NCBI GenBank assembly: GCA_021801885.1 | Contig: JAKABL010000021.1 | Coordinates: 1 to 11,218 of the forward strand | Length of the DNA: 11,218 bases | DNA from: a bacterium | GTDB lineage: Bacteria > Patescibacteriota > Minisyncoccia > UBA6257 > 2-01-FULL-56-20 | Direction of reading: 5' to 3' | In this document: positions 1-6,928 of the stretch, piece by piece | Position numbering within the stretch: position 1 is the stretch's first letter | How the letters are laid out: every line of letters begins with the position of its first letter | The notes under the pieces: generated by a model | Seen by the model: only the letters and a program-made list of their open reading frames with translations | Databases searched by the model: none | What the model was told of the DNA's origin: nothing | Position numbers and translations under genes: made by a program

Positions 1-1776
1 CTCGACGAATGCCTCAAGACGGTGCAGCAGCTCAGGCAGATCTATGATACGAACGCGGAGGCGAAGAAGCTCATCGACACCGCGCGCCACTTGGAGGGCG
101 TCTGCCGCCATGCCTCGGTCCATGCCTGCGGCACCGTGATCGCGAAGGAACCCCTTGTCGCGCGCGTCCCCCTTCAGTACGCGCCCCAGGAAAAGGATAC
201 GATCATCACCCAGTTCGAGGGGCACGCCGTCGAGGATATCGGCCTCCTTAAAATCGACTTCCTTGGGCTGCGTAACCTGACGGTCATCGAAGAAGCGGTG
301 CGTCTTGTGCGCGAGGTCCACGGAGAGACCATCGATATGTCGAAGATCCCCCTCGATGATGAGAAGACCTTCGCGCTCCTCCAGCGAGGCGATACCACGG
401 GCGTGTTCCAGCTCGAATCCTCGGGGATGCGACGCTATCTGAAGGAGCTCAAGCCGACCGTATTCGAGGACATCATCGCCATGGTGGCGCTCTATCGTCC
501 CGGTCCGATGGATCTGCTTCCCTCGTTCATCAAGCGCAAGCGCGGCGAGGAAAGGATCACCTATCTCCATCCCAAGCTCAAACCGATCCTCGAGAACACC
601 TACGGCGTCGGCGTCTATCAGGAGCAGATGATGCAGATCGCCCGCGACCTCGCGGGCTATTCGCTCGCGGAGGCCGACACGCTCCGCAAGGCCATCGGTA
701 AAAAGATCAAATCGCTCCTCGACGAGCAGGAAGCAAAGCTCGTAAAAGGCATGGTTGCGAACGGCATCCCGGAACGGACGGCGAAGGAGATCTGGGAGCT
801 CTTTCCCCCGTTCGCCCGGTATGGGTTCAATAAGTCGCACGCGGCAAGCTATGCGATGACGAGCTACCGGACCGCATACCTCTCCGCCCACTACCCGGAA
901 GAGTTCATGGCCGCGCTCCTCAATTCGGAAATGAACGACATCGAACGGATCTCGTTCCTTATCCAGGAGGCGCGCGCGGCTGGCATCGAAGTCCTTGCGC
1001 CGGACATCAACAAGAGCGTGGTGACCTTCACTCCGGAGGGCGGGAAAATACGATTCGGTCTTCTCGCAATAAAAAATGTCGGTTCGGAAATTACCCGCGT
1101 CATCATCGAGGAGCGCGCACGAGGGGGTGCATTCAAAAACTTCGAAGATTTCCTCTCGCGCATTCAGCATAAAGATCTCAATAAAAAATCGCTTGAATCG
1201 CTTGCAAAAAGCGGCGCGTTCGATTCGCTTGGCATCGAGCGCAAGCAGATTCTCACCAATATGGATGAAATCCTGAAATTTGCGACCGCCATGAAACGCC
1301 ACGGCGAACTGCAGGCGAACTCGCTCTTCGGCGGCGGCATGGCCGCCCCCGCCGCAACCCTGAAGCTTGCCCCCGCGGAACCGGCGTCGCGCGGCGAGAA
1401 GCTCGTATGGGAAAAAGAGCTGATCGGATTCTTTATTTCCGATCATCCGCTGAACGGACACAAGGAGACCCTCTCCCACTACAAGGCGAAGCCCATCGCC
1501 GAGATCCTCAGCGAATCAGACGAACATCGGACGATGCGCACGTCAGGCCTCGTCTCCAAGATGAAAAAAATTACGACGAAAAGCGGTCAGCCGATGATCT
1601 TCGCCACAATAGAAGATGCCTCGGGTACCGCGATCGAAGTCGTGGTCTTCAATAGCGTCCTTGAAAAGACCTCGTCCGTATGGGTGGACAATGCATGCGT
1701 CATCGTGGATGGCCATATCTCCCGGCGCGATGGCGAGACGAAGCTCCTCTGCGACAACGCAAAAAGGCTGGAATAA
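1..1776 (+). CDS. dnaE: DNA polymerase III alpha subunit, C-terminal part (5' end outside window)
   Basis: Catalytic subunit of the replicative DNA polymerase (C-family), acting at the fork with the sliding clamp. The reading frame is open from base 1, so the gene starts before the window; the GTG at 22 is not the true start. The PHP domain and the first two catalytic aspartates lie upstream. Visible motifs are RHASVHACG, then the palm block KIDFLGL with the third catalytic Asp at 256-258. ALYRPGPMDL and TYGVGVYQEQMMQIA follow, then GFNKSHAASYAMTSYRTAYL of the fingers. Next come an HhH region (LAKSGAFDSLG) and a clamp-binding-like hexapeptide QANSLF at 1312-1329. The last roughly 80 residues form an OB-fold (from MRTSGLVSKMKKITTKSG). 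The protein stops right after the OB-fold, without the C-terminal tau-binding domain of E. coli DnaE; it has about 505 residues after the third Asp against about 605 in E. coli. It converges on lysS. Confidence 0.97.
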   Translation, partial: LDECLKTVQQLRQIYDTNAEAKKLIDTARHLEGVCRHASVHACGTVIAKEPLVARVPLQYAPQEKDTIITQFEGHAVEDIGLLKIDFLGLRNLTVIEEAVRLVREVHGETIDMSKIPLDDEKTFALLQRGDTTGVFQLESSGMRRYLKELKPTVFEDIIAMVALYRPGPMDLLPSFIKRKRGEERITYLHPKLKPILENTYGVGVYQEQMMQIARDLAGYSLAEADTLRKAIGKKIKSLLDEQEAKLVKGMVANGIPERTAKEIWELFPPFARYGFNKSHAASYAMTSYRTAYLSAHYPEEFMAALLNSEMNDIERISFLIQEARAAGIEVLAPDINKSVVTFTPEGGKIRFGLLAIKNVGSEITRVIIEERARGGAFKNFEDFLSRIQHKDLNKKSLESLAKSGAFDSLGIERKQILTNMDEILKFATAMKRHGELQANSLFGGGMAAPAATLKLAPAEPASRGEKLVWEKELIGFFISDHPLNGHKETLSHYKAKPIAEILSESDEHRTMRTSGLVSKMKKITTKSGQPMIFATIEDASGTAIEVVVFNSVLEKTSSVWVDNACVIVDGHISRRDGETKLLCDNAKRLE

Positions 1777-1798
1777 AAAACGAGTTCGAAGAGCTCGT
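1775..1798 (-). terminator. Intrinsic terminator of lysS, overlapping the dnaE stop codon
   Basis: Read on the minus strand, ACGAG and CTCGT (1794-1798 and 1780-1784) pair. The stem is extended inward by two more pairs after one C-A mismatch, around a TTC loop. A run of six T follows at once, complementary to the A run at 1775-1780. It lies about 40 bases past the lysS stop. Read on the + strand, the same arms pair fully with one G-U wobble, but the downstream tract is only moderately T-rich, so it may also weakly terminate dnaE. The T run uses the last two bases of the dnaE TAA. Confidence 0.6.
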
Positions 1799-1835
1799 AG
1801 GACTATTCTTTCTATATAACGGATCCTAATATTCG

Positions 1836-3377
1836 TCAGGGATTTTTCTTCCGGGGCTTGGGCGCCCGTGCCCGAGACCGCACCGAAGAAGCGATCTCTT
1901 CCGAAACGTCATTCTCCTCCGCCGCAGACGCATCCTTCCGCTTCATCAGTGGGAAAAATACCGTCTCGCGCACAGGACGATCGACGAGAATGGAGAATAC
2001 GCGCTCACTCATACCGAATCCCGCGGTCGGCGGGAGCCCGTAGGAAAGTGCGTTCAGGAAATCTTCGTCGAGGGGCATGGCCTCTTTGTCCCCTCCCTCG
2101 CGAAGGGCCATTTGTGCTTCGAACCGACGCCGCTGCTCATCCGGATCGTTAAGCTCGGAGAATCCGTTTCCCAGCTCGGTGCCGCATGCCACGATCTGGA
2201 AGCGCTCGGCAATCCGAGGATCCTCCGCCGATGCCTTGGCAAGCGGCGATACGATGATGGGGGTTCCGACAAGGAAGCAAGGCTGGATCAGTTTTGGACG
2301 GACCGTTTTTTTATAAATAAGATCGATAAGCCGACCCTTCTGAAGGGTCGCATCGGGAGCAAGACCGAGTGCCTTGGCCCGCTCAAAAAGCTCGTCGCGT
2401 GCGGCATCGAGCGGATTGATGCCGTTCTCTTTCGTGAACTCCGATACATAGTCCACTTCGGGCCACTCGCCACTCCAATCGATCTCATATCCGCGATAGC
2501 GCGTGGACAAGGTTCCCATCGTATGCTCGATCACGAAGCGGAACATCTTCTGGAGCAGCTTCATGAGATCACGATAATCATGATAGGCCCAGTAGCACTC
2601 CATAAAAGTGAAGTCTTGAAGATGCTCGCGATCGATCCCCTCGTTCCGGAAGACTCGGCCGATCTCAAAGACCTTGTCGAACCCTCCGACCACAAGCTTC
2701 TTCAGCTGGAGTTCGAGCGCGATGCGAAGATAGAATTCGGTAGCGAGCGCATGATGGCGGGTCCTGAAAGGTTCCGCCTCGGCACCTCCCGCCTCGGGTT
2801 CGAGCACACTCGTTTCCACCTCCAAAAATCCTTCATTTTCCAAAAATTCCCTGACGCTCGCCCAGAAAAGGCTCTTGCGCACGAACATTTCGCGCACGTC
2901 GGGATGGGCCAAGAGGTCCACGTAGCGTTCACGGAGGCGTAGCTCGACATCCTGAACGCCGTCCCATTTGTCGGGAAGCGGTTTCAAGGTCTTGCCGCCG
3001 AACTGCACCGCGCGCGCTTCGATACTCTTTTCGCCGCGCTTCGTGGTGAACAGGACGCCCGTCACCGAAAGAAAGTCTCCCACATCGATCACGGATCGCC
3101 AAAATCCAAGGTCGGGAAGGATATCCTCCTTGAGGACGGCCTGTAATTTCCCCGTCTCGTCTTCGAGGTCGAGGAAAATGATCTTTCCTTGATCGCGGAG
3201 ACTGCGCACACGGCCTGCAAGCGAAACTTGCTTTCGCGCGGAAGACCACGCCTCGAAGTTATCGAGCGCATCGAGAATATCGCCCGTGCGCGCAACGCGC
3301 GCAGGATAGGGATCGACGCCTTTTTGGCGCAACAGTTCGAGCTTCCGGCGCCGCTCGCGGATGATATCGTCCAACAT
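1836..3377 (-). CDS. lysS: Lysine--tRNA ligase, class II
   Basis: Charges tRNA-Lys with lysine in the cytoplasm. It has 513 residues, near the usual 490-510. The N-terminal OB anticodon-binding domain lies at about 50-130 (VSLAGRVRSLRDQGK, FLDLEDETGKLQAVL). The class II catalytic core follows. Motif 1 lies around 176-205 (REFLENEGFLEVETSVLEP). Motif 2 lies around 237-264 (FEIGRVFRNEGIDREHLQDF, then TFMECYWAY), with HLQDFT where most LysRS have HNPEFT. The C-terminal block is ELGNGFSELNDPDEQ...AMPLDEDFLNALSYGLPPTAG. Motif 3 reads GFGMSER, one residue shorter than the usual GLGIGIDR. A basic, low-complexity tail of about 30 residues follows the last motif. ATG at 3377 was chosen because the N-terminal helix and OB-fold fit and because a promoter lies directly upstream. 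It is downstream of greA by 54 bases and converges on dnaE. Confidence 0.96.
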   Translation of the reverse strand: MLDDIIRERRRKLELLRQKGVDPYPARVARTGDILDALDNFEAWSSARKQVSLAGRVRSLRDQGKIIFLDLEDETGKLQAVLKEDILPDLGFWRSVIDVGDFLSVTGVLFTTKRGEKSIEARAVQFGGKTLKPLPDKWDGVQDVELRLRERYVDLLAHPDVREMFVRKSLFWASVREFLENEGFLEVETSVLEPEAGGAEAEPFRTRHHALATEFYLRIALELQLKKLVVGGFDKVFEIGRVFRNEGIDREHLQDFTFMECYWAYHDYRDLMKLLQKMFRFVIEHTMGTLSTRYRGYEIDWSGEWPEVDYVSEFTKENGINPLDAARDELFERAKALGLAPDATLQKGRLIDLIYKKTVRPKLIQPCFLVGTPIIVSPLAKASAEDPRIAERFQIVACGTELGNGFSELNDPDEQRRRFEAQMALREGGDKEAMPLDEDFLNALSYGLPPTAGFGMSERVFSILVDRPVRETVFFPLMKRKDASAAEENDVSEEIASSVRSRARAPKPRKKNP

Positions 3378-3383
3378 GAGCCT

Positions 3384-3392
3384 ATTATAGCA
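3384..3392 (-). promoter_or_regulatory. Extended -10 promoter of lysS, predicting a leaderless mRNA
   Basis: Minus strand reads TGCTATAAT, a perfect -10 hexamer (3384-3389) with the TGn extension. Only six bases (AGGCTC) separate it from the lysS ATG, so transcription starting at the usual distance would begin at or within one base of the start codon. No good -35 is visible 16-18 bases upstream, which is normal for extended -10 promoters. There is no Shine-Dalgarno between the hexamer and ATG. Confidence 0.6.
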
Positions 3393-3431
3393 CGTGCAGC
3401 GGTATCGGCGAATATGCGCGGCCTCGCCGCA

Positions 3432-3893
3432 TTATTCGACGGTCACAATCTGATACTTCATGACGCCCGCAGGCGTCGTAACATCAACTTCATCGCCTGC
3501 TTTACGGTTTATAAACGCTCGCCCCAGCGGCGAATCGTCGGAGATGCGTCCCTCCTCGGGCTTCGCTTCATAGATACCCACGATCGTATAGGTGAACTCC
3601 TTCCCTGCTTTTTTTACCGTCACCGTGGATCCCACCTGGACGACGCCGGAGTGATCGGCGTTCTTTTCAATGGTCACTGCGTTTTTCATGAGCTCTTCGA
3701 GCTCAAAAATGCGTGATTCCACATTTGCCTGCTCCTCGCGAGCCTCGGCATATTCGGAGTTTTCCGAAAGATCGCCATATTCCTTCGCCTGCTTGAGGCG
3801 CTGCGCCACCTCGTTACGCTTTTCGTTCTTAAGATGCTCAAGCTCTTCCTTGAGTTCCGCAAGACGTTCTTTGGTAATATATTCTTTTGCCAT
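3432..3893 (-). CDS. greA: Transcription elongation factor GreA
   Basis: Binds the RNA polymerase secondary channel and stimulates cleavage of backtracked RNA. With the ATG at 3893 the protein has 153 residues, close to the family length of about 158. The N-terminal coiled coil (about 1-75) carries the acidic tip GDLSENSEY, with the catalytic Asp41 and Glu44. The C-terminal FKBP-like domain contains IVGIYEAKPEEGRISDDSPLG and a typical end. An in-frame GTG at 3908 would add five residues; MAKEYITKERL is the better family start, and neither start has a Shine-Dalgarno. The gene lies between the glycosyltransferase gene and lysS and has its own promoter-like sequence in the end of the glycosyltransferase gene, with a leader of about 50 bases. 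Confidence 0.96.
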   Translation of the reverse strand: MAKEYITKERLAELKEELEHLKNEKRNEVAQRLKQAKEYGDLSENSEYAEAREEQANVESRIFELEELMKNAVTIEKNADHSGVVQVGSTVTVKKAGKEFTYTIVGIYEAKPEEGRISDDSPLGRAFINRKAGDEVDVTTPAGVMKYQIVTVE

Positions 3894-3952
3894 TAGTATG
3901 ATGTTCACCCACGCTCAGGGAAGAAAGCGAAGGGGTTTTTAAAAGGTTCTTT

Positions 3953-3981
3953 ATTCTACCGCACCCCACGACGATTGTCCA
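3953..3981 (-). promoter_or_regulatory. Sigma70-type promoter of greA inside the end of the glycosyltransferase gene
   Basis: Minus strand shows a -35 TGGACA (3976-3981), a 17-base spacer and a -10 TAGAAT (3953-3958). Each hexamer matches consensus at five of six positions. The last three coding bases of the upstream gene (its TAG stop, 3956-3958) form the start of the -10. Predicted transcription start is near 3946, giving a leader of roughly 50 bases before greA. Confidence 0.6.
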
Positions 3982-4711
3982 GCCCCGCCCATGAATAATC
4001 CCCTCGCCATAACCGCCATCGGATATCCCACAGTTCTTTCATAAAATGGAAGCCCGACGTGAACCGTACGCGAGATCGCGGGTCATGGACCCATCGCACC
4101 GGGATCTCTTTGATGCGATAGCCGAATCGCTTTGCAAGTGCGAGAGCCTCCACGTCGAACGCCCACCCGGAAGCCTTTGCGGTGGCGAATATTCGTTCCG
4201 CGGCATCAGCAGTGAACGCTTTGAATCCGCATTGCGTATCCCACAGTCCCGGCACAAGAAAGATCTGTGCCATCATGTTGAGCGCCTTCCCTGCATATTC
4301 CCTTGGCCACGGCTCGGAAAGATCGACTTTCGCGCCGCGAACGGCCCGCGAACCGATCACCACGTCGTATCCCTCTTTGAACCGCGGTATCATGTCCGCG
4401 AATTGTTCGATCCCCGTCGAATTATCGGCGTCCATAAAAAGGCGAATCACGCCATCGGCGGCACGCATGCCGCTTCGCACGGCGACCCCCTTCCCTCCCG
4501 TACCTCCGTCGACCACGCGCAGATTACGCACCGCATGTGCCATCCGCGCCACGATATCTGCGGTCCCATCGGTCGAACCGTTATCGGCCACGAGGATTTC
4601 ATAAGAAAAGTCGGCATGTTCGAGCGCCTTATCGATCGCAACGAGCGTCCGGGGAATGCGCTCCGCCTCGTTATAGGCAGGAATGATGATCGAAAGATAG
4701 GGATGGGCCAT
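3956..4711 (-). CDS. Family 2 glycosyltransferase, dolichyl/undecaprenyl-phosphate glucosyltransferase-like
   Basis: Probably transfers a sugar from a nucleotide-sugar to a polyprenyl phosphate or glycan at the cytoplasmic membrane face; the exact donor and acceptor cannot be read from sequence. It has 251 residues and a GT-A fold: LSIIIPAYNEAERIPRTL (about 6-23), the nucleotide-binding EILVADNGSTDGT (38-50), GGKGVAVRSGMRAADG, and the metal-binding DAD motif in FMDADNST (94-96). WDTQCGFKAF (157-166) and the catalytic region WAFDVEALALAKRFGYRIKE resemble the ALG5/DPM1 type. No transmembrane segment is apparent, so it would be peripheral. It lies 46 bases after map, with its own extended -10 sequence in the gap. 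The start ATG at 4711 has CC before it and no Shine-Dalgarno. Confidence 0.9.
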   Translation of the reverse strand: MAHPYLSIIIPAYNEAERIPRTLVAIDKALEHADFSYEILVADNGSTDGTADIVARMAHAVRNLRVVDGGTGGKGVAVRSGMRAADGVIRLFMDADNSTGIEQFADMIPRFKEGYDVVIGSRAVRGAKVDLSEPWPREYAGKALNMMAQIFLVPGLWDTQCGFKAFTADAAERIFATAKASGWAFDVEALALAKRFGYRIKEIPVRWVHDPRSRVRFTSGFHFMKELWDIRWRLWRGDYSWAGLDNRRGVR

Positions 4712-4731
4712 GGGCGATGCAGATCACGTTC

Positions 4732-4740
4732 AGTATATCA
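4732..4740 (-). promoter_or_regulatory. Extended -10 promoter of the glycosyltransferase gene
   Basis: Minus strand reads TGATATACT: a -10 TATACT (4732-4737, five of six) with a TGn extension, in the 46-base gap after map. Predicted start is near 4725, giving a leader of about 14 bases. No convincing -35 is visible. Confidence 0.5.
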
Positions 4741-4757
4741 CAGCAATGACACGATCA

Positions 4758-5540
4758 TCATCGCATCGTGAGCACGCGCGGCCCTTTGGCGGTGATGGCC
4801 ACCGTATGTTCGAAATGCGCCGCCCAGGAATGGTCGCGCGTACCCCAACTCTCGTCGCGAAGTTGCACGATCTCACCGCTGCCGATCGCGATCATCGGCT
4901 CAATGGCGATCACCATACCTTCCACAAGTTCCAGCCCGGTCCCCTTATCGCCGAAATTGAACACGGTCGGTGCTTCATGGAGCTCCGCGCCGATCCCATG
5001 GCCGGTCAGCCCTTCAGCGATCGAAAATCCATTTTTCCGTGCCACGCGCGCGATCGCATACCCGATATCACCGAGACGATTGCCCGGCGCGGCAGCCTTT
5101 ACGCCCGCGCGAAGGGATTCTTCCGTCGCCGCAAGGAGTTTCTGCACGTCCTTGGGAACCGCATCCATGCCTCCCACGGGCACGGTGATCGCGGAATCAA
5201 GGTGAAGCCCTTCATGGCGAAGGCCCAGATCGAGCTTTACGATGTCCCCCTCACGGAGCGCATAATCGGAAGGCTGGCCGTGAACCACCACATCGTTCAC
5301 CGACGCGCATAGCGTATAGGGATAGGCGCGTGCCGCGCCCTCCGGTCGATAATGGAGGAACGACGGCGCGTCACCGAACCCCGTGATCCGAAGCCGGGCC
5401 ATGCGGTCGAGCTCGAGCGTCGTCACACCGGGACGCACCGCATCGCGCAACTCCGCAAGCACCTCCGCAAGGCGCCGTCCACCCTCTGCCATGATTGCGA
5501 TCTGCTGCTCGGTTTTAATAAGATCTTTTTTTGTGGCCAT
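4758..5540 (-). CDS. map: Type I methionine aminopeptidase
   Basis: Removes the initiator methionine from new proteins in the cytoplasm. It has 260 residues and a pita-bread fold. All metal ligands are visible: Asp104 (KLDLG), Asp115 (LDSAITV), His181 (GHGIG), Glu214 (AIEPM) and Glu244 (HFEHTV). The substrate-side His87 (VVHGQP) and His188 are also present. Between PSFLHY and TLCASVND there are a few extra residues (RPEGAARAYPY) compared with E. coli; I recall this arrangement from Patescibacteria, but that is memory, not a search. It follows the two adenylate-kinase-type genes by 21 bases, matching the classical adk-map order. No Shine-Dalgarno precedes ATG 5540. The usual next genes, infA and rpmJ, are not here. 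Confidence 0.96.
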   Translation of the reverse strand: MATKKDLIKTEQQIAIMAEGGRRLAEVLAELRDAVRPGVTTLELDRMARLRITGFGDAPSFLHYRPEGAARAYPYTLCASVNDVVVHGQPSDYALREGDIVKLDLGLRHEGLHLDSAITVPVGGMDAVPKDVQKLLAATEESLRAGVKAAAPGNRLGDIGYAIARVARKNGFSIAEGLTGHGIGAELHEAPTVFNFGDKGTGLELVEGMVIAIEPMIAIGSGEIVQLRDESWGTRDHSWAAHFEHTVAITAKGPRVLTMR

Positions 5541-5560
5541 GAAATATTCTGTAAATAAAG

Positions 5561-5566
5561 TTTATA
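5561..5566 (-). promoter_or_regulatory. Possible -10 element before map
   Basis: Minus strand TATAAA (five of six) overlaps the TAA stop of the upstream kinase gene and lies 20 bases before the map ATG. The expected -35 position shows no good match, so map may simply be read through from adk. Confidence 0.25.
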
Positions 5567-6215
5567 AAGAAGTGCGCGCCCGCGCCATACGGGCCTCATA
5601 GCGCGCGATCGCAGCCTCGATCCTCGCCGCAACCTCATCCTCCGTGCCCATGCCGGAGATACGGACAAACGCATAGCGCGCACGAAAGAACGCGACCACT
5701 TTTGCGATCTGATCGCGATAATAACGACGGCGATTCGCAAGCGCACGGATGGTGTCGTCCGCGCGGCGTACCGGCCTTCCATGCACATACACGCGGCGAT
5801 GCTCCGTGCGGAACCGTATCTCGCGGACCGGAATATGGAGATAGGCAACGAGCGGATCGCGGCGACCGTCTCCACGCAAAAGGCGCTCCACGAGCCTCGC
5901 TTCCCCTATCATCTTCGGCGTGCCGCTGAATACGATTCCCTTGGTCGGCGGCGTCGCGGCAATCTTATCAATGAAGATCGTCCGCACGATCTCCGTAGGC
6001 GTCAGCTTTCCGATGGCCGTCGTATGGTCGTAATCGTAACGCGCCACCACGGAGGGACGATTAACCTCTCGCCCCATATCCAAGTCGTACATCCCATACC
6101 GTCGCGCAAGACGCGCCGATTGGGTTCCTTTGCCGGATGCGGGATCTCCGAGAAGAATAATGTTCATCGGTCGCCCGTCCCCCGCTGCGGCGTCCGGCTT
6201 CGCTCGACGTGTCAT
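5562..6215 (-). CDS. Divergent adenylate-kinase-family nucleoside monophosphate kinase
   Basis: P-loop kinase of the adenylate kinase fold; the substrate is unknown. It has 217 residues. The Walker A is GDPASGKGT (23-31) after MNIILL. GKLTPTEIV (about 69-77) matches the GKLVPDEIV segment of adenylate kinases. SGTPKM (97-102) stands where canonical enzymes have DGFPR, so the aspartate and arginine of that motif are replaced by serine and lysine. RRADDTIRALANRRRYY (150-166) corresponds to the RxDD-containing LID end. The C-terminus is Arg/Ala-rich and helical. Start 6215 overlaps the adk stop by ATGA, which implies translational coupling. A later start at Met17, just before the P-loop, is also possible and has a G-rich stretch upstream. 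It may be a second kinase for another NMP or a regulatory paralogue. Confidence 0.8.
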   Translation of the reverse strand: MTRRAKPDAAAGDGRPMNIILLGDPASGKGTQSARLARRYGMYDLDMGREVNRPSVVARYDYDHTTAIGKLTPTEIVRTIFIDKIAATPPTKGIVFSGTPKMIGEARLVERLLRGDGRRDPLVAYLHIPVREIRFRTEHRRVYVHGRPVRRADDTIRALANRRRYYRDQIAKVVAFFRARYAFVRISGMGTEDEVAARIEAAIARYEARMARARTSL

Positions 6216-6787
6216 ATGCCAAGAGCCGCATCGATCTCGCGCTCGACCTCTTCGACCGGAGGCATCCCGTCCACCGTAACGAAACGCATCTGCGTCTTAA
6301 GATACTCAAGCATCGGACGGCTTTCGTCATCGAATGCGCGCAACCTGCGTTCGATACGTTCCGGGGTGTCGTCGGGGCGCCCTTCGATCTTCTCGCGCTT
6401 CATAAGGCGTGCCACCGATTCTTCGTGAGGAAGATCGATGCAGATACCTACCATATCGCGTCTCCCATGCGCGCGAAGCCAGCTAAGAAGGAATTCCGCC
6501 TGCGCCATTCTTCGCGGCACGCCGTCGAAAATGACGCCTTTCCCCTGTGGGATATCCGAAAGCCGTTCCCTGAGCACGTCAATGATGACTTCGTCATCGA
6601 GAAGCATCCCCTCATTGATGGGAGCGAGACGCTCCGCATGCGGACTTCCCGCATCCAGCATATCGCGCAGGATCGCGCCCATATCCCAGAGAAAAAAATC
6701 GAGCCGCTTCGCAAGCCGCCTGTCCTGGGTGCCCTTCCCCGATCCCTGCGGACCGACCATAAAAATGACTTCAAAATCTGGTTTCAT
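6212..6787 (-). CDS. adk: Adenylate kinase, short-LID form
   Basis: Interconverts ATP + AMP and 2 ADP in the cytoplasm. It has 191 residues. The Walker A is GPQGSGKGTQ (12-21). The AMP-binding block is GVIFDGVPRRMAQAEFL (84-100), with the Asp-Gly-x-Pro-Arg motif intact (88-92). REKIEGRPDDTPERIERRL (131-149) supplies the LID arginines. The LID is short and has no Cys zinc site. Its place between secY and map is the classical bacterial position for adk, which supports adenylate over other NMP specificity. It overlaps the next kinase gene by four bases. A divergent 141-base region separates it from the small membrane-protein gene. There is no Shine-Dalgarno before ATG 6787. Confidence 0.93.
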   Translation of the reverse strand: MKPDFEVIFMVGPQGSGKGTQDRRLAKRLDFFLWDMGAILRDMLDAGSPHAERLAPINEGMLLDDEVIIDVLRERLSDIPQGKGVIFDGVPRRMAQAEFLLSWLRAHGRRDMVGICIDLPHEESVARLMKREKIEGRPDDTPERIERRLRAFDDESRPMLEYLKTQMRFVTVDGMPPVEEVEREIDAALGI

Positions 6788-6802
6788 ATGCGCGATGGTT
6801 CC

Positions 6803-6831
6803 ATCGTACCAGAATATGCTTCAGTTGATAA
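6803..6831 (-). promoter_or_regulatory. Possible adk promoter
   Basis: Minus strand shows TTATCA (6826-6831), a 17-base spacer, then TACGAT (6803-6808) preceded by TGG as an extended -10. Both hexamers match only four of six. The predicted leader is about 10 bases. Some promoter is expected here because the upstream neighbour faces the other way. Confidence 0.35.
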
Positions 6832-6880
6832 GATGCGTGTGCGGACATGCGCAAACCTATGCATATACTCTCCCCTATAA

Positions 6881-6908
6881 TTGACTATTTTTATATTACT
6901 ATTATGAT
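6881..6908 (+). promoter_or_regulatory. Consensus sigma70-type promoter of the small membrane-protein gene
   Basis: TTGACT (6881-6886), a 16-base spacer and TATGAT (6903-6908) match consensus at five of six positions each. They lie in the most AT-rich stretch of the window. The predicted start near 6915 gives a leader of about 14 bases containing the ribosome binding site. Confidence 0.65.
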
Positions 6909-6917
6909 ATTTCCCAG

Positions 6918-6924
6918 AAAGGAG
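6918..6924 (+). promoter_or_regulatory. Strong Shine-Dalgarno, AAAGGAG
   Basis: AAAGGAG ends four bases before the ATG at 6929. It fixes the start of the small membrane-protein gene and is the only textbook Shine-Dalgarno I find in the window. Confidence 0.8.
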
Positions 6925-6928
6925 CAGT

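Noticed and set aside
22..24. GTG at 22 as the start of dnaE
   Set aside because: The frame is open to base 1, and the PHP domain and first catalytic aspartates of DnaE are missing, so the gene is simply cut by the window edge.
2112..2942. A 276-codon open frame opposite lysS, and similar long frames opposite the glycosyltransferase (4046-4771) and kinase genes
   Set aside because: They overlap well-recognised genes entirely, have no family resemblance and lack start signals; they are codon-bias shadows.
3418..3430. Small GC hairpin (GCGGC/GCCGC) between greA and lysS as a greA terminator
   Set aside because: The stem is only five pairs with a three-base loop, and no T run follows on the minus strand; the lysS promoter lies just beyond it.
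3906..3908. GTG as the start of greA
   Set aside because: It adds five residues not expected in GreA and has no ribosome binding site; ATG at 3893 gives the usual N-terminus.
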